Notes under the pieces: model-generated
Databases searched by the model: none
Told to the model about the DNA's origin: nothing
Seen by the model: only the letters and a program-made list of their open reading frames with translations
Part shown: piece after piece, positions 1 through 7,722 of the stretch
Position numbering within the stretch: position 1 is the stretch's first letter
Layout: each line of letters opens with the position of its first letter
Translations under genes and position numbers: made by a program
Origin: JBHJHP01 sp042219825
GTDB lineage: Bacteria > Bacteroidota > Bacteroidia > Bacteroidales > UBA5342
Length of the DNA stretch: 64,000 nt
Direction of reading: 5' to 3'
NCBI RefSeq assembly: GCF_042219825.1
Contig: NZ_JBHJHQ010000002.1
Location: 496,001 to 560,000, forward strand

Positions 1-82
1 TAAACATAATCGCAGCAACAATTCGTAATAATCCCAGTATAAAAGGCGACCAGGATGTCCATTTGTCCGTTAAAGTATTCAT
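1..82 (-). CDS. DoxX family membrane protein, 5' end only
   Basis: The complement of the window start opens with ATG at 82 and reads 27 codons without a stop before running off the edge. The peptide begins MNTLTDKWTSWSPFILGLLR and continues into a hydrophobic stretch, which resembles the N-terminus of DoxX-type membrane proteins (a short polar start, then an LLRI-containing first helix). DoxX proteins are small four-helix membrane proteins of unclear function, sometimes tied to redox stress. Only this fragment is visible, so the family call is tentative. Confidence 0.5.
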   Translation of the reverse strand, partial: MNTLTDKWTSWSPFILGLLRIVAAIMF

Positions 83-440
83 TGTATTATTTTTTTGATC
101 TTAATCTATTGAGAATTTATACATAGTCATGCCAACCATTTACCTGATAGCACCGTATGAATTCTCAAATGGAATGAGGGCTGAACTGAGGGCTGTAACT
201 TGTGGGATAAAATAAGTAAGAGTGGAATAGGATTGTAAATTTATGATTTTACGGAATAAGTGTCAATATAAATTATCCTTTAAAATCAGAGGCTGTAAAA
301 CATGTTCCTCTTTTTTAAAAAGAGGGTGGCAACCTAGCTAACCTGAAGGTTCCCACTTCCAACTATTAGGAAAAGGTGTCTGTTTTTGGATAGATACGGA
401 TTTTAATAAGGATCCTATACAAATCCTCCACCTATAGCAT
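83..440. other. gene-free stretch with one hairpin-forming repeat
   Basis: No credible coding region is seen. The only structure is at about 305-352: a CCTCTTTTT/AAAAAGAGG palindrome, then GTGGC, then a second stem-loop with AACCT/AAGGTT arms. This layout matches two better copies of a repeat at 10482-10528 and 42131-42184, so it may be a diverged copy. The left part should hold the promoter of the DoxX-like gene, but no clear TAnnTTTG box was found. Confidence 0.5.
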
Positions 441-687
441 CACAACGATATCACCGTTGGGAATGACATCTTATCTAATATCTTTCTGATTCTCGGGATC
501 AGTTCACTTGTGAAGCCTATTCCTTATAATACCCATTTCAATACCGATCTCTGGATATTAACCGGTGGAACCATTTTCCTGTTTATAGCTATGTTTACGG
601 GACAGAGAAAGAAACTAGACCTTGGGAAGCCGCTGTTCTGCTGGTAACCTTTACAGCCTATACTACATTTCTGGTTATGCAGGAATA
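441..687 (+). pseudogene. decayed calcium/sodium antiporter (CaCA family) C-terminal remnant
   Basis: Read from 441, the frame gives HNDITVGNDILSNIFLILGI and continues SSLVKPIPY, which closely resembles the second exchanger repeat of YrbG-type Ca2+/Na+ antiporters (VGNxxGSNIFNILLILG). The frame stops at 634-636. A neighbouring frame continues as EAAVLLVTFTAYTTFLVMQE then a stop at 685-687, which looks like the last helix of the same family, so a frameshift lies near 615-625. Upstream of 441 the frame is closed by TAG at 435-437 and no earlier exchanger sequence is recognisable. About 80 codons of an original gene of over 300 remain. It is best read as a relic next to norB. Confidence 0.6.
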
Positions 688-713
688 AAAAAAGAGCCGC
701 TTTGCAGCGGCTC
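687..713 (-). terminator. Rho-independent terminator of norB
   Basis: On the minus strand an 8-bp perfect stem (GAGCCGCT/AGCGGCTC) with loop GCAA is followed by seven T residues. It lies just after the norB stop codon at 720-722 and is a canonical intrinsic terminator. Confidence 0.88.
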
Positions 714-719
714 ATTGAA

Positions 720-2966
720 TTATTGTTGTTTCTTCAGCGACCAGCCAAATTTCAATCCAAAGACAAACCAGGCCAGGATCAGTGCCCCAAAGGCAAAGAT
801 GGTATCACCAATCACCCGCAGCCAGCGGATGGTTTGCAACGGTGGTGTATTCAGGAACTCTGCAGAACGGGCATACCACAGTCCGTGTTTTACGCTGGCA
901 ACGGTCTGTGCAAGTCCTACCGGCAGTACGCTAATCACAACCATCAGCAGCAATCCGATATTCAGCAGCCAGAAGGCATTTTTGATCGGTTTCTGTTTCC
1001 AGTTGGCGCTCAGGTCCATATCACGAAGCACAAAAAGCATCAGGCCGATGCCCAGCATGCCGTATACACCAAACAGGGCGGTGTGGCCATGAACCGGTGT
1101 GGTGTTGAGTCCCTGCATATAATAAAGAGCAATGGGCGGGTTAATCAGGAAACCAAAGATTCCGGCACCAAGAAAATTCCAGAATGCTACAGCCACAAAA
1201 AAGTAGATAGGCCATTTATAGGCCGACACCCAGTCACCGGCTCTGCTGAGCCTGATATTGTGATAGGCTTCAAACCCCATCAAAACCAGCGGAACAACTT
1301 CCAATGCACTGAAGGAGGCACCGAGAGCCAGTACCGCAGTTGGCGTACCGGTAAAATAAAGATGGTGGAACGTACCGATTATGCCGCCTGACAGGAAGAT
1401 AATGGTAGAGAAAAGCACACTTGAAGTGGCTATTTTCGATCCTATCAGTTGCATCCTTACAAACAGGAAGGCGATCGCTACGGTTGCAAACACTTCGAAG
1501 AAACCTTCCACCCAGAGGTGAACCACCCACCAGCGCCAGTATTCTGCCATGGCAAGATGGGTTTGTCTTCCCCACATCAGTCCTGCTGAATAGAAAGCGG
1601 CAATAGCGATGGAGGCAATGAGGAACATGGTTAAAAGATGTCTGTGTTCATTTTTCTGTTTCAGGGCCGGCAGAATGGCACGTCCCATTAAAAACAGCCA
1701 CAGGACAAGGCCAATGAGTAGAAAGATCTGCCAGAAACGGCCGAGATCAACGTATTCGTACCCCTGATGTCCAAACCAGAAGTTTTCGATCAGACCCAGT
1801 TTTTGCATCACACCCATCCACTGACCGGCAAGTGATCCGACAACAATGATCAGAAGTGCGATAAACAAAAAGTTCACGCCAAAGCGCTGATATTTGGGTT
1901 CTCTCCCTGAAATAGCCGGTGCAATAAATAAACCGGTTGCCAGCCATGAAGTGGCAATCCAGAAAATGGCCAGCTGAATATGCCACGTTCGTGAAATAGA
2001 GTAGGGCAGCATTTTATCCAGTGGCAGCCCATAAAAACCGGAACCCTCCACACCGTAATGCGCTGTAATTACTCCCATTAAGATTTGTACCAGGATTAAT
2101 GCGGTAACAACCCAGAAATACTTGAGAGTAGCTTTCATGGATGGTGTCAGTTTTGTACCGGACAAAGGATTGACTTTTGGTACTGTACTGTGGTCATCCT
2201 CGTCGCGATTGGATGCATAATACCATGCCAGCAGGCCTATTCCGAATAATAGAATAATAACACTGAATCCGGTCCAGAGCAGGAGCGATCCGGGTGGCGT
2301 GTTACCCACCAGCTTTTCAGCAGGCCAGTTATTGGTATATGTGATCTCTTTACCCGGTCGTTCTGTAACCGTAGCCCAGCTGGCCCAAAAGAAAAAGGCA
2401 TTCATCATGGCCATTCTCTCCGGATCTTTGATGGCATTTTCAGGTATACTGTAGGCTTCCCTGAGTTCAGCCAGTCCGGGATCGTCCATAAATAAACCTT
2501 TGTAATGTTTACTTACGGCTTCATAGGCCTGGTAGCGTACAGGTGAGATGGTCAGGGTTTTGGTCTGTGGATCATAATTGTTTTTGCGTAACTGGTTTTG
2601 CAGTCGTTTTTGTAACATGGCCTGCTTCTCATCACCCAGTTGATCATAAGGAACTGAAAATTCATTTTGCGACCATACATTCAATATATATACAGCTTCC
2701 CGGTGCAGCCAGTCTGCTGTCCAGTCAGGTGCTTTATAGGCGCCATGACCCCAAACTGTTCCCAGTTCCTGTCCTCCTGTAGACTGCCATACATTCTGGC
2801 CGTCCTTTATATCTTTTGACGACATGACCTGTGTGCCGTCCGTTAATACTACTTTGTCGGGGATAGGGGGTGCATCCCTGTAAATTTCGTGTCCGAACCA
2901 ACCAAGGATACCGAACGAAATCACCATGACCAGAATAAAACCGGTCCAGAGTTTTTTTGTGCTCAT
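720..2966 (-). CDS. norB: quinol-dependent nitric oxide reductase (qNOR)
   Basis: Reduces two NO to N2O in the cytoplasmic membrane using quinol, mainly as NO detoxification here since no other denitrification genes are in view. The 748-residue length is typical of single-subunit qNOR. The N-terminal anchor (about residues 8-28) is followed by the extracytoplasmic cytochrome-c-like region (GQNVWQSTGGQELGTVWGHG) without a CxxCH motif, as expected for qNOR. The heme-copper-oxidase-like core follows with many membrane helices and His motifs RTWHIQLAIFW, HLWVEGFFEVFA and FHHLYFTGTP. It is divergent from the ric operon with 111 bp between starts, and that gap carries a -7 box for each gene and one palindrome. 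A strong terminator follows. Regulation by the Rrf2 protein across the gap is inferred. Confidence 0.95.
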   Translation of the reverse strand: MSTKKLWTGFILVMVISFGILGWFGHEIYRDAPPIPDKVVLTDGTQVMSSKDIKDGQNVWQSTGGQELGTVWGHGAYKAPDWTADWLHREAVYILNVWSQNEFSVPYDQLGDEKQAMLQKRLQNQLRKNNYDPQTKTLTISPVRYQAYEAVSKHYKGLFMDDPGLAELREAYSIPENAIKDPERMAMMNAFFFWASWATVTERPGKEITYTNNWPAEKLVGNTPPGSLLLWTGFSVIILLFGIGLLAWYYASNRDEDDHSTVPKVNPLSGTKLTPSMKATLKYFWVVTALILVQILMGVITAHYGVEGSGFYGLPLDKMLPYSISRTWHIQLAIFWIATSWLATGLFIAPAISGREPKYQRFGVNFLFIALLIIVVGSLAGQWMGVMQKLGLIENFWFGHQGYEYVDLGRFWQIFLLIGLVLWLFLMGRAILPALKQKNEHRHLLTMFLIASIAIAAFYSAGLMWGRQTHLAMAEYWRWWVVHLWVEGFFEVFATVAIAFLFVRMQLIGSKIATSSVLFSTIIFLSGGIIGTFHHLYFTGTPTAVLALGASFSALEVVPLVLMGFEAYHNIRLSRAGDWVSAYKWPIYFFVAVAFWNFLGAGIFGFLINPPIALYYMQGLNTTPVHGHTALFGVYGMLGIGLMLFVLRDMDLSANWKQKPIKNAFWLLNIGLLLMVVISVLPVGLAQTVASVKHGLWYARSAEFLNTPPLQTIRWLRVIGDTIFAFGALILAWFVFGLKFGWSLKKQQ

Positions 2967-2993
2967 AGAAGAATTGTTTAATAGTTAGTTGAA

Positions 2994-3001
2994 CAAATAT
3001 A
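2994..3001 (-). promoter_or_regulatory. -7 box of the norB promoter
   Basis: The complement reads TATATTTG, matching the Bacteroidota -7 consensus TAnnTTTG. It lies 28 bp upstream of the norB ATG, and the palindrome at 3011-3038 covers its expected -33 region. Confidence 0.6.
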
Positions 3002-3010
3002 TGATAAAAA

Positions 3011-3038
3011 TATAAAAGGACCTGTATATCCTTTTATA
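3011..3038. promoter_or_regulatory. inverted repeat, candidate operator shared by norB and ric operon
   Basis: Two perfect 10-bp arms, TATAAAAGGA and TCCTTTTATA, are separated by 8 bp. The palindrome sits between two divergent -7 boxes (2994-3001 and 3048-3055) and overlaps the expected -33 region of both promoters. The most likely ligand is the Rrf2-type regulator encoded two genes into the right-hand operon. The binding protein is inferred from position only. Confidence 0.55.
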
Positions 3039-3047
3039 AATTAATTA

Positions 3048-3055
3048 TATCTTTG
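3048..3055 (+). promoter_or_regulatory. -7 box of the ric operon promoter
   Basis: TATCTTTG matches TAnnTTTG and lies 22 bp before the ric ATG. The candidate operator at 3011-3038 covers the -33 region. Confidence 0.6.
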
Positions 3056-3077
3056 TTACAAAATAAATGTAAAAGAT

Positions 3078-3800
3078 ATGGAGATAAGTGGAAGTACAAG
3101 AGTTGGGGATATCGTGAAGCAGAACTTTAAAACTGCTAAGCTTTTCGAAAGCAACAGCATAGACTTTTGCTGTGGTGGAGGCATAAGTATTGATGAGGCC
3201 TGCAAGAAATCAAATATTGATGCCGGGCAATTAATGGAGGATCTAAATGATTTGCTGCAGCAGAAAGATGCTGATTCAGCCTATATTAATGGTCTTGCCC
3301 CCGGTGAGTTATGCGATTATATCGAAAAAAGACATCACAGTTATGTGAATGATACCATTCCTTTCTTACAGCAAAAACTGCAGAAACTGTGTGATGTACA
3401 TGGAGCGCATCATCCTGAGTTATTCACAGTGAAGGAACTGTTTGACGGGGCTGCAGGTAATTTATCTGCACATATGAAGAAAGAAGAGCTGATTCTTTTT
3501 CCGTTGATTCGACGTATGGCGCATACAGAGATCAACCTTTCGGAACAGAAGTATAAGGAAGCTGTCAGTACGATAGAAACGATGTTTGAGGAACATCAGA
3601 CGGAGGGAGACCGTTTTGAGCATATGTCAGAAATCACATCCGGATATACATGTCCTCCTGACGGATGTAATACTTACAGGGTTACCTATCAGACCCTGAA
3701 AGAGTTTGAAGATGATTTGCATCGTCATATTCACCTTGAAAACAACATATTGTTCAGGAAAGCATTAAATTTAGCCCGTGAAATATCGGTTAAATCATAA
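3078..3800 (+). CDS. ric: iron-sulfur cluster repair di-iron protein RIC (YtfE/ScdA)
   Basis: A di-iron protein that helps restore Fe-S clusters damaged by NO or oxidants. The 240 residues show the family layout: an N-terminal ScdA_N-like domain (about 1-65) with the paired cysteines of DFCCGGG, then a hemerythrin-like four-helix domain with metal-binding His and Glu in EKRHHSYV, GAHHPELF, HMKKEELILFPL, EEHQTEGDRFEH and HRHIHLENNILF. It is the first gene of an operon divergent from the NO reductase; the regulator gene starts 3 bp after its stop. The context, facing norB and followed by an Rrf2 regulator, fits NO-induced expression. Confidence 0.93.
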   Translation: MEISGSTRVGDIVKQNFKTAKLFESNSIDFCCGGGISIDEACKKSNIDAGQLMEDLNDLLQQKDADSAYINGLAPGELCDYIEKRHHSYVNDTIPFLQQKLQKLCDVHGAHHPELFTVKELFDGAAGNLSAHMKKEELILFPLIRRMAHTEINLSEQKYKEAVSTIETMFEEHQTEGDRFEHMSEITSGYTCPPDGCNTYRVTYQTLKEFEDDLHRHIHLENNILFRKALNLAREISVKS

Positions 3801-3803
3801 GTA

Positions 3804-4247
3804 ATGCTATCAAAAAGTACAGAGTATGCCATCAGGGCACTGGTTTTTATACAGTTAAGAAACTGGGAAAAACAAAGGCCCGGTGTTTTGGAGACTGCAC
3901 AGGAAATTGAGGCGCCTGCTGCATATACAGCAAAAATTCTGCAGACCCTTACAAAGCACCGCTTGCTGGATTCAATGAAAGGCCGTGGTGGCGGATTTCA
4001 TTTCAGCGAAACACAGACGGCATTACGATTGTTTGATGTGATTCATGTGATGGAGGGGGATGCCTGGTTTTACAAATGCGGATTTGGTTTAAAGCAATGC
4101 AATAACGATAATCCGTGTCCGCTGCATGAAAAATACAAGGCGATAAGGGATGGATTCTATGCAATTGTTACCACGGAAACCATTCAGTCGCTTTCGGAGA
4201 AAATTAAAAATGGAACGGCTGTTTTAAACCGACTGGAATTATATTAA
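3804..4247 (+). CDS. Rrf2 family Fe-S transcriptional regulator, NsrR-like
   Basis: Predicted NO- or redox-sensing regulator of this module. The 147 residues begin MLSKSTEYAIRAL, the usual Rrf2 start, and form a winged helix with a GRGGGFHF wing. Cys92, Cys99 and Cys105 (in KCGFGLKQC and NPCPLHEK) give the three-cysteine pattern that binds an Fe-S cluster in NsrR/IscR-type proteins. It lies between ric and a hemerythrin gene, with gaps of 3 bp and 1 bp, so it is co-transcribed with its presumed targets and could autoregulate through the palindrome at 3011-3038. IscR-like function is possible, but there are no isc or suf genes nearby. Confidence 0.85.
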   Translation: MLSKSTEYAIRALVFIQLRNWEKQRPGVLETAQEIEAPAAYTAKILQTLTKHRLLDSMKGRGGGFHFSETQTALRLFDVIHVMEGDAWFYKCGFGLKQCNNDNPCPLHEKYKAIRDGFYAIVTTETIQSLSEKIKNGTAVLNRLELY

Positions 4248-4248
4248 A

Positions 4249-4770
4249 ATGCAAAACGTAACCGATATTTTATCAGATGAACACCGCAATATAATGGGTG
4301 TAATTGAGCTCATATTAAATGAATGTGAGGAGATTGAAAAAGGAAAAGCACTTGATGCTGCTTTTTTTGAACAGGCTATAGATTTTATAAAAAACTATGC
4401 TGATAAGTTTCACCATGCCAAGGAAGAAGATATTCTGTTCAAAGCCATGCTTGAGAATGAAGATTGCATGCACTGTAATCCTGTTCCGGTAATGTTACAC
4501 GAACATGAGGAAGGAAGAGATTTTGTGCGTGGTATGGAAGATGGTCTGTCAGGATCGGATAAGGAAAAGGTCATCGAAAATGCCCGCGGCTATTCTTTTC
4601 TTTTGATGGATCATATTTACAAAGAAGATCATATATTGTATCCCATGGCAGAACAGGCTATTCCCGAAGAAGAGAAGGAGAAGATCCTGCTTCAGTATGA
4701 CGCTGTTTTGAAGGAGCATAATACCGGTGGTAGGATCAGTAGTTACTTAAGCCTGTTGGCCAGGGCATGA
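4249..4770 (+). CDS. hemerythrin-like domain protein
   Basis: A 173-residue four-helix-bundle protein with the spaced His/Glu ligands of bacterial hemerythrins: DEHRNI near the start, FHHAKEEDILF, MLHEHEEGR and DHIYKEDHILYP. Such proteins bind O2, NO or a di-iron centre. It starts one base after the regulator stop. In this operon a role in NO binding or in Fe-S protection alongside RIC is likely. A CMHC cysteine pair at about residues 75-78 is a further possible redox feature. The exact reaction cannot be read from the sequence. Confidence 0.88.
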   Translation: MQNVTDILSDEHRNIMGVIELILNECEEIEKGKALDAAFFEQAIDFIKNYADKFHHAKEEDILFKAMLENEDCMHCNPVPVMLHEHEEGRDFVRGMEDGLSGSDKEKVIENARGYSFLLMDHIYKEDHILYPMAEQAIPEEEKEKILLQYDAVLKEHNTGGRISSYLSLLARA

Positions 4771-4861
4771 TCTGCTTCTGAATCTCCTGTGGAAAAAGGG
4801 AGTCAAATGGACCAATATGCAATTTATTCCTGCAAAACATAAATTTAAAACGTGTTTTACT

Positions 4862-5158
4862 ATGGATAAATATGATGCTTATATGCCCGTTGATCCGGAC
4901 TTTTTTGATGTGCTGGAGGAACTGAGGGGGCAGCAGGTAAGAATTTTCTGGTTTAATCGCCACAACGAACTGGCAGATACAAAGGGGATTTGCCGTGGTG
5001 TATTAAAGGCAGATCAGGGGGAGTTTGTATACACAGGAGTCGACCAACTGGTAAGGCTGGATAATATTATTACGGTTAATGGTAGGCCGGGGCCTGCATT
5101 TGATAAGTATGACGCCTATGCCAATGCATGTTTGTCCTGCATGGGCGGTTATGAGTAA
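4862..5158 (+). CDS. Rof-like (Rho-binding antiterminator-type) small protein
   Basis: 98 residues from the ATG at 4862; upstream in-frame starts would add a non-conserved tail. The order of features resembles the Rof family: a YMPVDPDFFDVLEEL start (compare YxPIxCxxYDxLE in Rof), a central beta-rich segment VRIFWFNRHNE with KGICRGVL, and the closing motif VRLDNIITVNG (compare RLDKI in Rof). Rof inhibits the termination factor Rho by binding it. A C-terminal CLSCMGG pair is not typical of Rof and could bind a metal or be redox active. It sits in the NO operon between hemerythrin and a ferredoxin, which is unusual. The assignment rests on motif resemblance only. Confidence 0.5.
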   Translation: MDKYDAYMPVDPDFFDVLEELRGQQVRIFWFNRHNELADTKGICRGVLKADQGEFVYTGVDQLVRLDNIITVNGRPGPAFDKYDAYANACLSCMGGYE

Positions 5159-5163
5159 TACAT

Positions 5164-5361
5164 ATGGGAATACAGAAAGTGTGGAAGGATGAAAGCGAAA
5201 GGGCCTGTATTGCCTGTGGTATCTGTAAGGCTTATGCACCGGCAGTATTCAGGGTTATTGATAGGATGATCGTTATGCCGGGAGTGGATTATTCCCTGTA
5301 TGAACATAACATCATGCAGGCATTAGAAAATTGTCCTACCCGGATTATTAGGATCTCGTAA
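5164..5361 (+). CDS. small single-cluster ferredoxin
   Basis: 65 residues with CIACGIC (Cys15, 18, 21) and a distal ENCPTR (Cys57), the four ligands for one [4Fe-4S] cluster. The cysteine that usually follows CxxCxxC in CxxxCP is alanine here (KAYAP), which is tolerated in mono-cluster ferredoxins. It starts 5 bp after the previous stop and is part of the NO-stress operon. A likely role is electron supply to the di-iron proteins or to the ABM-domain protein next to it. It shares the MxIQKVW start with the stand-alone ferredoxin at 5823-6011, so the two are probably paralogues. Confidence 0.85.
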   Translation: MGIQKVWKDESERACIACGICKAYAPAVFRVIDRMIVMPGVDYSLYEHNIMQALENCPTRIIRIS

Positions 5362-5377
5362 AAAAGAACAGAAAAAG

Positions 5378-5692
5378 ATGGACAAAATGTACGCGAATAC
5401 ACCAAAACCACCATATTATGCAGTTATCTTTACATCGGTAAGAACGGAAGGTGATCTGGGCTACAGTGACATGTCGGATAAGATAGAAGAACTGGTGAAA
5501 GAACAACCGGGATTTATTGGTATGGAATCTGCCAGAAATGAAGTAGGAATTACAGTTTGTTACTGGAAAGATATGGAGTCCATCCGGAGATGGGCAAAAA
5601 ACAGTGTGCACAGGGATGCCAAGCAAAAAGGAAGGGCAATGTGGTATGAGTCATACAAAGTGCGGATCAGTAAAGTGGAACTGGAGTATTAA
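5378..5692 (+). CDS. antibiotic biosynthesis monooxygenase (ABM) domain protein
   Basis: 104 residues of ferredoxin-like fold with the pattern of the ABM superfamily: YYAVIFTSVR at the first strand, a helix KIEELVKEQPGFIGMESAR, then GITVCYWKDMESIRRWAKNSVHRDAK. The superfamily includes small oxygenases and heme-degrading IsdG/HmoB proteins, but also many proteins of unknown role. It is the last gene of the ric operon, 16 bp after the ferredoxin. A role in protecting or degrading a damaged cofactor under NO stress is an inference. Confidence 0.8.
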   Translation: MDKMYANTPKPPYYAVIFTSVRTEGDLGYSDMSDKIEELVKEQPGFIGMESARNEVGITVCYWKDMESIRRWAKNSVHRDAKQKGRAMWYESYKVRISKVELEY

Positions 5693-5715
5693 ATAATGTT
5701 ACGATAAAGGTTTTA

Positions 5716-5748
5716 TTGAACACCTTAAATAAAGTTCTGTTACATTTG
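5716..5748 (+). promoter_or_regulatory. promoter of the second ferredoxin gene
   Basis: TTG at 5716-5718 and TACATTTG at 5741-5748 are 22 bp apart and match the Bacteroidota TTG/TAnnTTTG pattern. This implies the following ferredoxin is transcribed separately from the ric operon, with a leader of about 70 nt. Confidence 0.6.
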
Positions 5749-5822
5749 TATGTTGCTTGATTTTTAGTGAGATAGAATATAAACGTTTTAAAACTAATTG
5801 TTTAACACTTAAAATTTATATT

Positions 5823-6011
5823 ATGTCAATTCAGAAAGTATGGATCGAAGAGGGCTGTACAGCCTGTGCACTCTGCGAAGAAATTTGCCCGGATGTGTTT
5901 GAAATGGAAGATGAAGCTGTCGTGAAAGATGGCGCTGATTTTGCTTCCAATGAAGACGATATTAAAGAAGCGGCAGAAAGCTGTCCCGTTGAAGTCATTA
6001 AATTTGAGTAG
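5823..6011 (+). CDS. small [4Fe-4S] ferredoxin
   Basis: 62 residues from the ATG at 5823; earlier in-frame codons lie upstream of the conserved MSIQKVW start. Cys12, 15, 18 and 22 (CTACALCEEICP) and Cys54 (ESCPVEV) give a full set for one [4Fe-4S] cluster plus one spare cysteine. The protein is very acidic, as expected of an electron carrier. It has its own promoter and a candidate terminator downstream, so it may be expressed constitutively while its paralogue at 5164-5361 is tied to NO stress. Confidence 0.9.
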   Translation: MSIQKVWIEEGCTACALCEEICPDVFEMEDEAVVKDGADFASNEDDIKEAAESCPVEVIKFE

Positions 6012-6276
6012 TAAAGCCTCTTCATTTTAATCCTGACTGTTGCTGAAACAGGTAAGTTCAGGAAAAATATGAAGATTGGTATATCGTTTATTTAAACCGT
6101 ACGTGCTTTTATTTAAACGTATTTTATACTTCAAAGGCATTTCAGCATTGGTGCACAGCGGCATTAAATTTTTATTCCCCGGACAGAGGACAAATCGCTT
6201 CTGTTTAGGGGAATTCGTTTTTTTACAGTAAAAGGTTTAAATTACCCTTAAACTGAATCAAATATCCTGCCTTCAT

Positions 6277-6306
6277 GATCATCTGTATTCCGGTGATCTT
6301 TTCTTT
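6277..6306 (+). terminator. candidate intrinsic terminator
   Basis: A 7-bp stem (GATCATC with GGTGATC, one G-U pair) and an 8-nt loop are followed by TTTTCTTT. It lies 265 bp after the ferredoxin stop. The rest of the 500-bp gap holds only the porin promoter region. Confidence 0.4.
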
Positions 6307-6429
6307 ATTATCCCCACTTTTAGATTATTTTTTATTATCCTGAAGTTTCAAAATATATAGGGAATCCCATATCTGAGGGTCCACTTACCTTTTCTGTAAA
6401 AAATCCTGAAACGTAATTCTTTTTCATAA

Positions 6430-6477
6430 AATCATAACATCTTATGATTGCTGTTTCCTACTGACTTGGTAGTTTTG
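6430..6477 (+). promoter_or_regulatory. porin operon promoter with overlapping palindromic operator
   Basis: TTG at 6448-6450 and TAGTTTTG at 6470-6477 are exactly 19 bp apart, a strong Bacteroidota promoter. A perfect 20-bp palindrome, AATCATAA-CATC-TTATGATT (6430-6449), overlaps the -33 element, as an operator would. The regulator is not identified; the site does not match the CRP-like site at 15702-15717. Confidence 0.6.
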
Positions 6478-6514
6478 CATTGGAAATCTATATTTAGAAT
6501 AAATTAAAATAGCA

Positions 6515-7714
6515 ATGAAAAGGACAGGGCTTTTGATGGCAGTGCTGGTGTGGACCAGCTTAACGTTTGCACAGAAAAACGAGGAAAATCAGTATATTAA
6601 TTCTGCAGAAAAACTCTTATCAACAGATGGCAGACTCGTGATTGGAGGTTATGGTGAGGTTCATTATAATCAGCCACTGGATGCAGATGTTAAAAACAAC
6701 GGTAAGCTTGATGTACACCGTTTGGTTATGTTACTGGGTTATAATTTCAGCAGTAAAACACAGTTTGTTTCTGAACTCGAGTTTGAACATGTAGAGGAGG
6801 TATATGTGGAACAGGCTTTTTTACAACACCGGCTGAACAACTACATCAATCTGAGAGCGGGACTGATCCTTGTTCCCATGGGGATCACCAATGAATATCA
6901 CGAACCGACAACCTTTAACGGTGTGGAACGCCCTGTAATTGACAATACCATAGCACCGACCACATGGCGTGAAATAGGATTTGGTATCACCGGAAATATT
7001 CTGCAGGCTTCGTTAAAGTATCAGGCCTATCTTATGAATGGCTTTAACGGCTACGATGGTTCGCCACATTTGAACGGTTCAAACGGCTTAAGAAAAGGAC
7101 GTCAGAAGGGAGCAGAGTCATTTATCAGCTCTCCGGACCTGGCTCTGAAACTTGAATACTATGGCATCAGGGGATTAAATGTGGGCGTCTCAGGTTATAT
7201 TGGTTCAACCGAGAGTACTCTGTACAATGGCATGGATAAAAACAATGAGGCAGGGCTTGCAAAGGCAGACTCATCAATTGTAGGGATCACAATGCTAGGT
7301 GTTGATGCACGGTATTCCTTAAGTGGATTTGAATTCCGGGGGCAGTTTTATTACACCGGTTTAACCAATACGGCTCAGTATAACGCCTTTACTGCAGATT
7401 CAAACGGAAACCCTAATGATTTAGGACGTGCCATGACCGGCTGGTATGTCGAAGCAGGGTATAATGTATTCCGGTTATGTAATACTGAAAATGAACTGGT
7501 TCCATTTATTCGCTATGAATATCTGAACACACACCAACAGGTTGAATCATCCATCATGGCGAATCCTGCTTATGAGAAGAATATTATTACCACCGGATTG
7601 ACACTGGGGCTGACAAAAGGAGCTGTGGTTAAGGCTGATATGCAGTTTGTGAAAAACGGAAGTGATAATGCTTACAGTAAGGTTTTCAGTGCCGGAATAG
7701 GTGTGATGTTTTAA
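6515..7714 (+). CDS. outer-membrane porin, phosphate-selective-porin-like
   Basis: 399 residues. A signal peptide (MKRTGLLMAVLVWTSLTFAQ) precedes a beta-rich protein with alternating hydrophobic strands and a C-terminal aromatic end (FSAGIGVMF). The region GRLVIGGYGEVHYNQPL and the strand order (RAGLILVPMGITNEYHEPTTF, then TWREIGFGITG) resemble Bacteroidota porins of the OprO/OprP-like group. The substrate is unknown. It is followed after 8 bp by a flavinylated-type FMN-binding protein, so the two probably form one operon. The promoter carries a palindrome, which suggests conditional expression. Confidence 0.8.
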   Translation: MKRTGLLMAVLVWTSLTFAQKNEENQYINSAEKLLSTDGRLVIGGYGEVHYNQPLDADVKNNGKLDVHRLVMLLGYNFSSKTQFVSELEFEHVEEVYVEQAFLQHRLNNYINLRAGLILVPMGITNEYHEPTTFNGVERPVIDNTIAPTTWREIGFGITGNILQASLKYQAYLMNGFNGYDGSPHLNGSNGLRKGRQKGAESFISSPDLALKLEYYGIRGLNVGVSGYIGSTESTLYNGMDKNNEAGLAKADSSIVGITMLGVDARYSLSGFEFRGQFYYTGLTNTAQYNAFTADSNGNPNDLGRAMTGWYVEAGYNVFRLCNTENELVPFIRYEYLNTHQQVESSIMANPAYEKNIITTGLTLGLTKGAVVKADMQFVKNGSDNAYSKVFSAGIGVMF

Positions 7715-7722
7715 AACTGAAC

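Noticed and set aside
622..1391. Long plus-strand open frames opposite norB
   Set aside because: They lie antisense to a clear NO reductase gene and have the odd composition of shadow frames.
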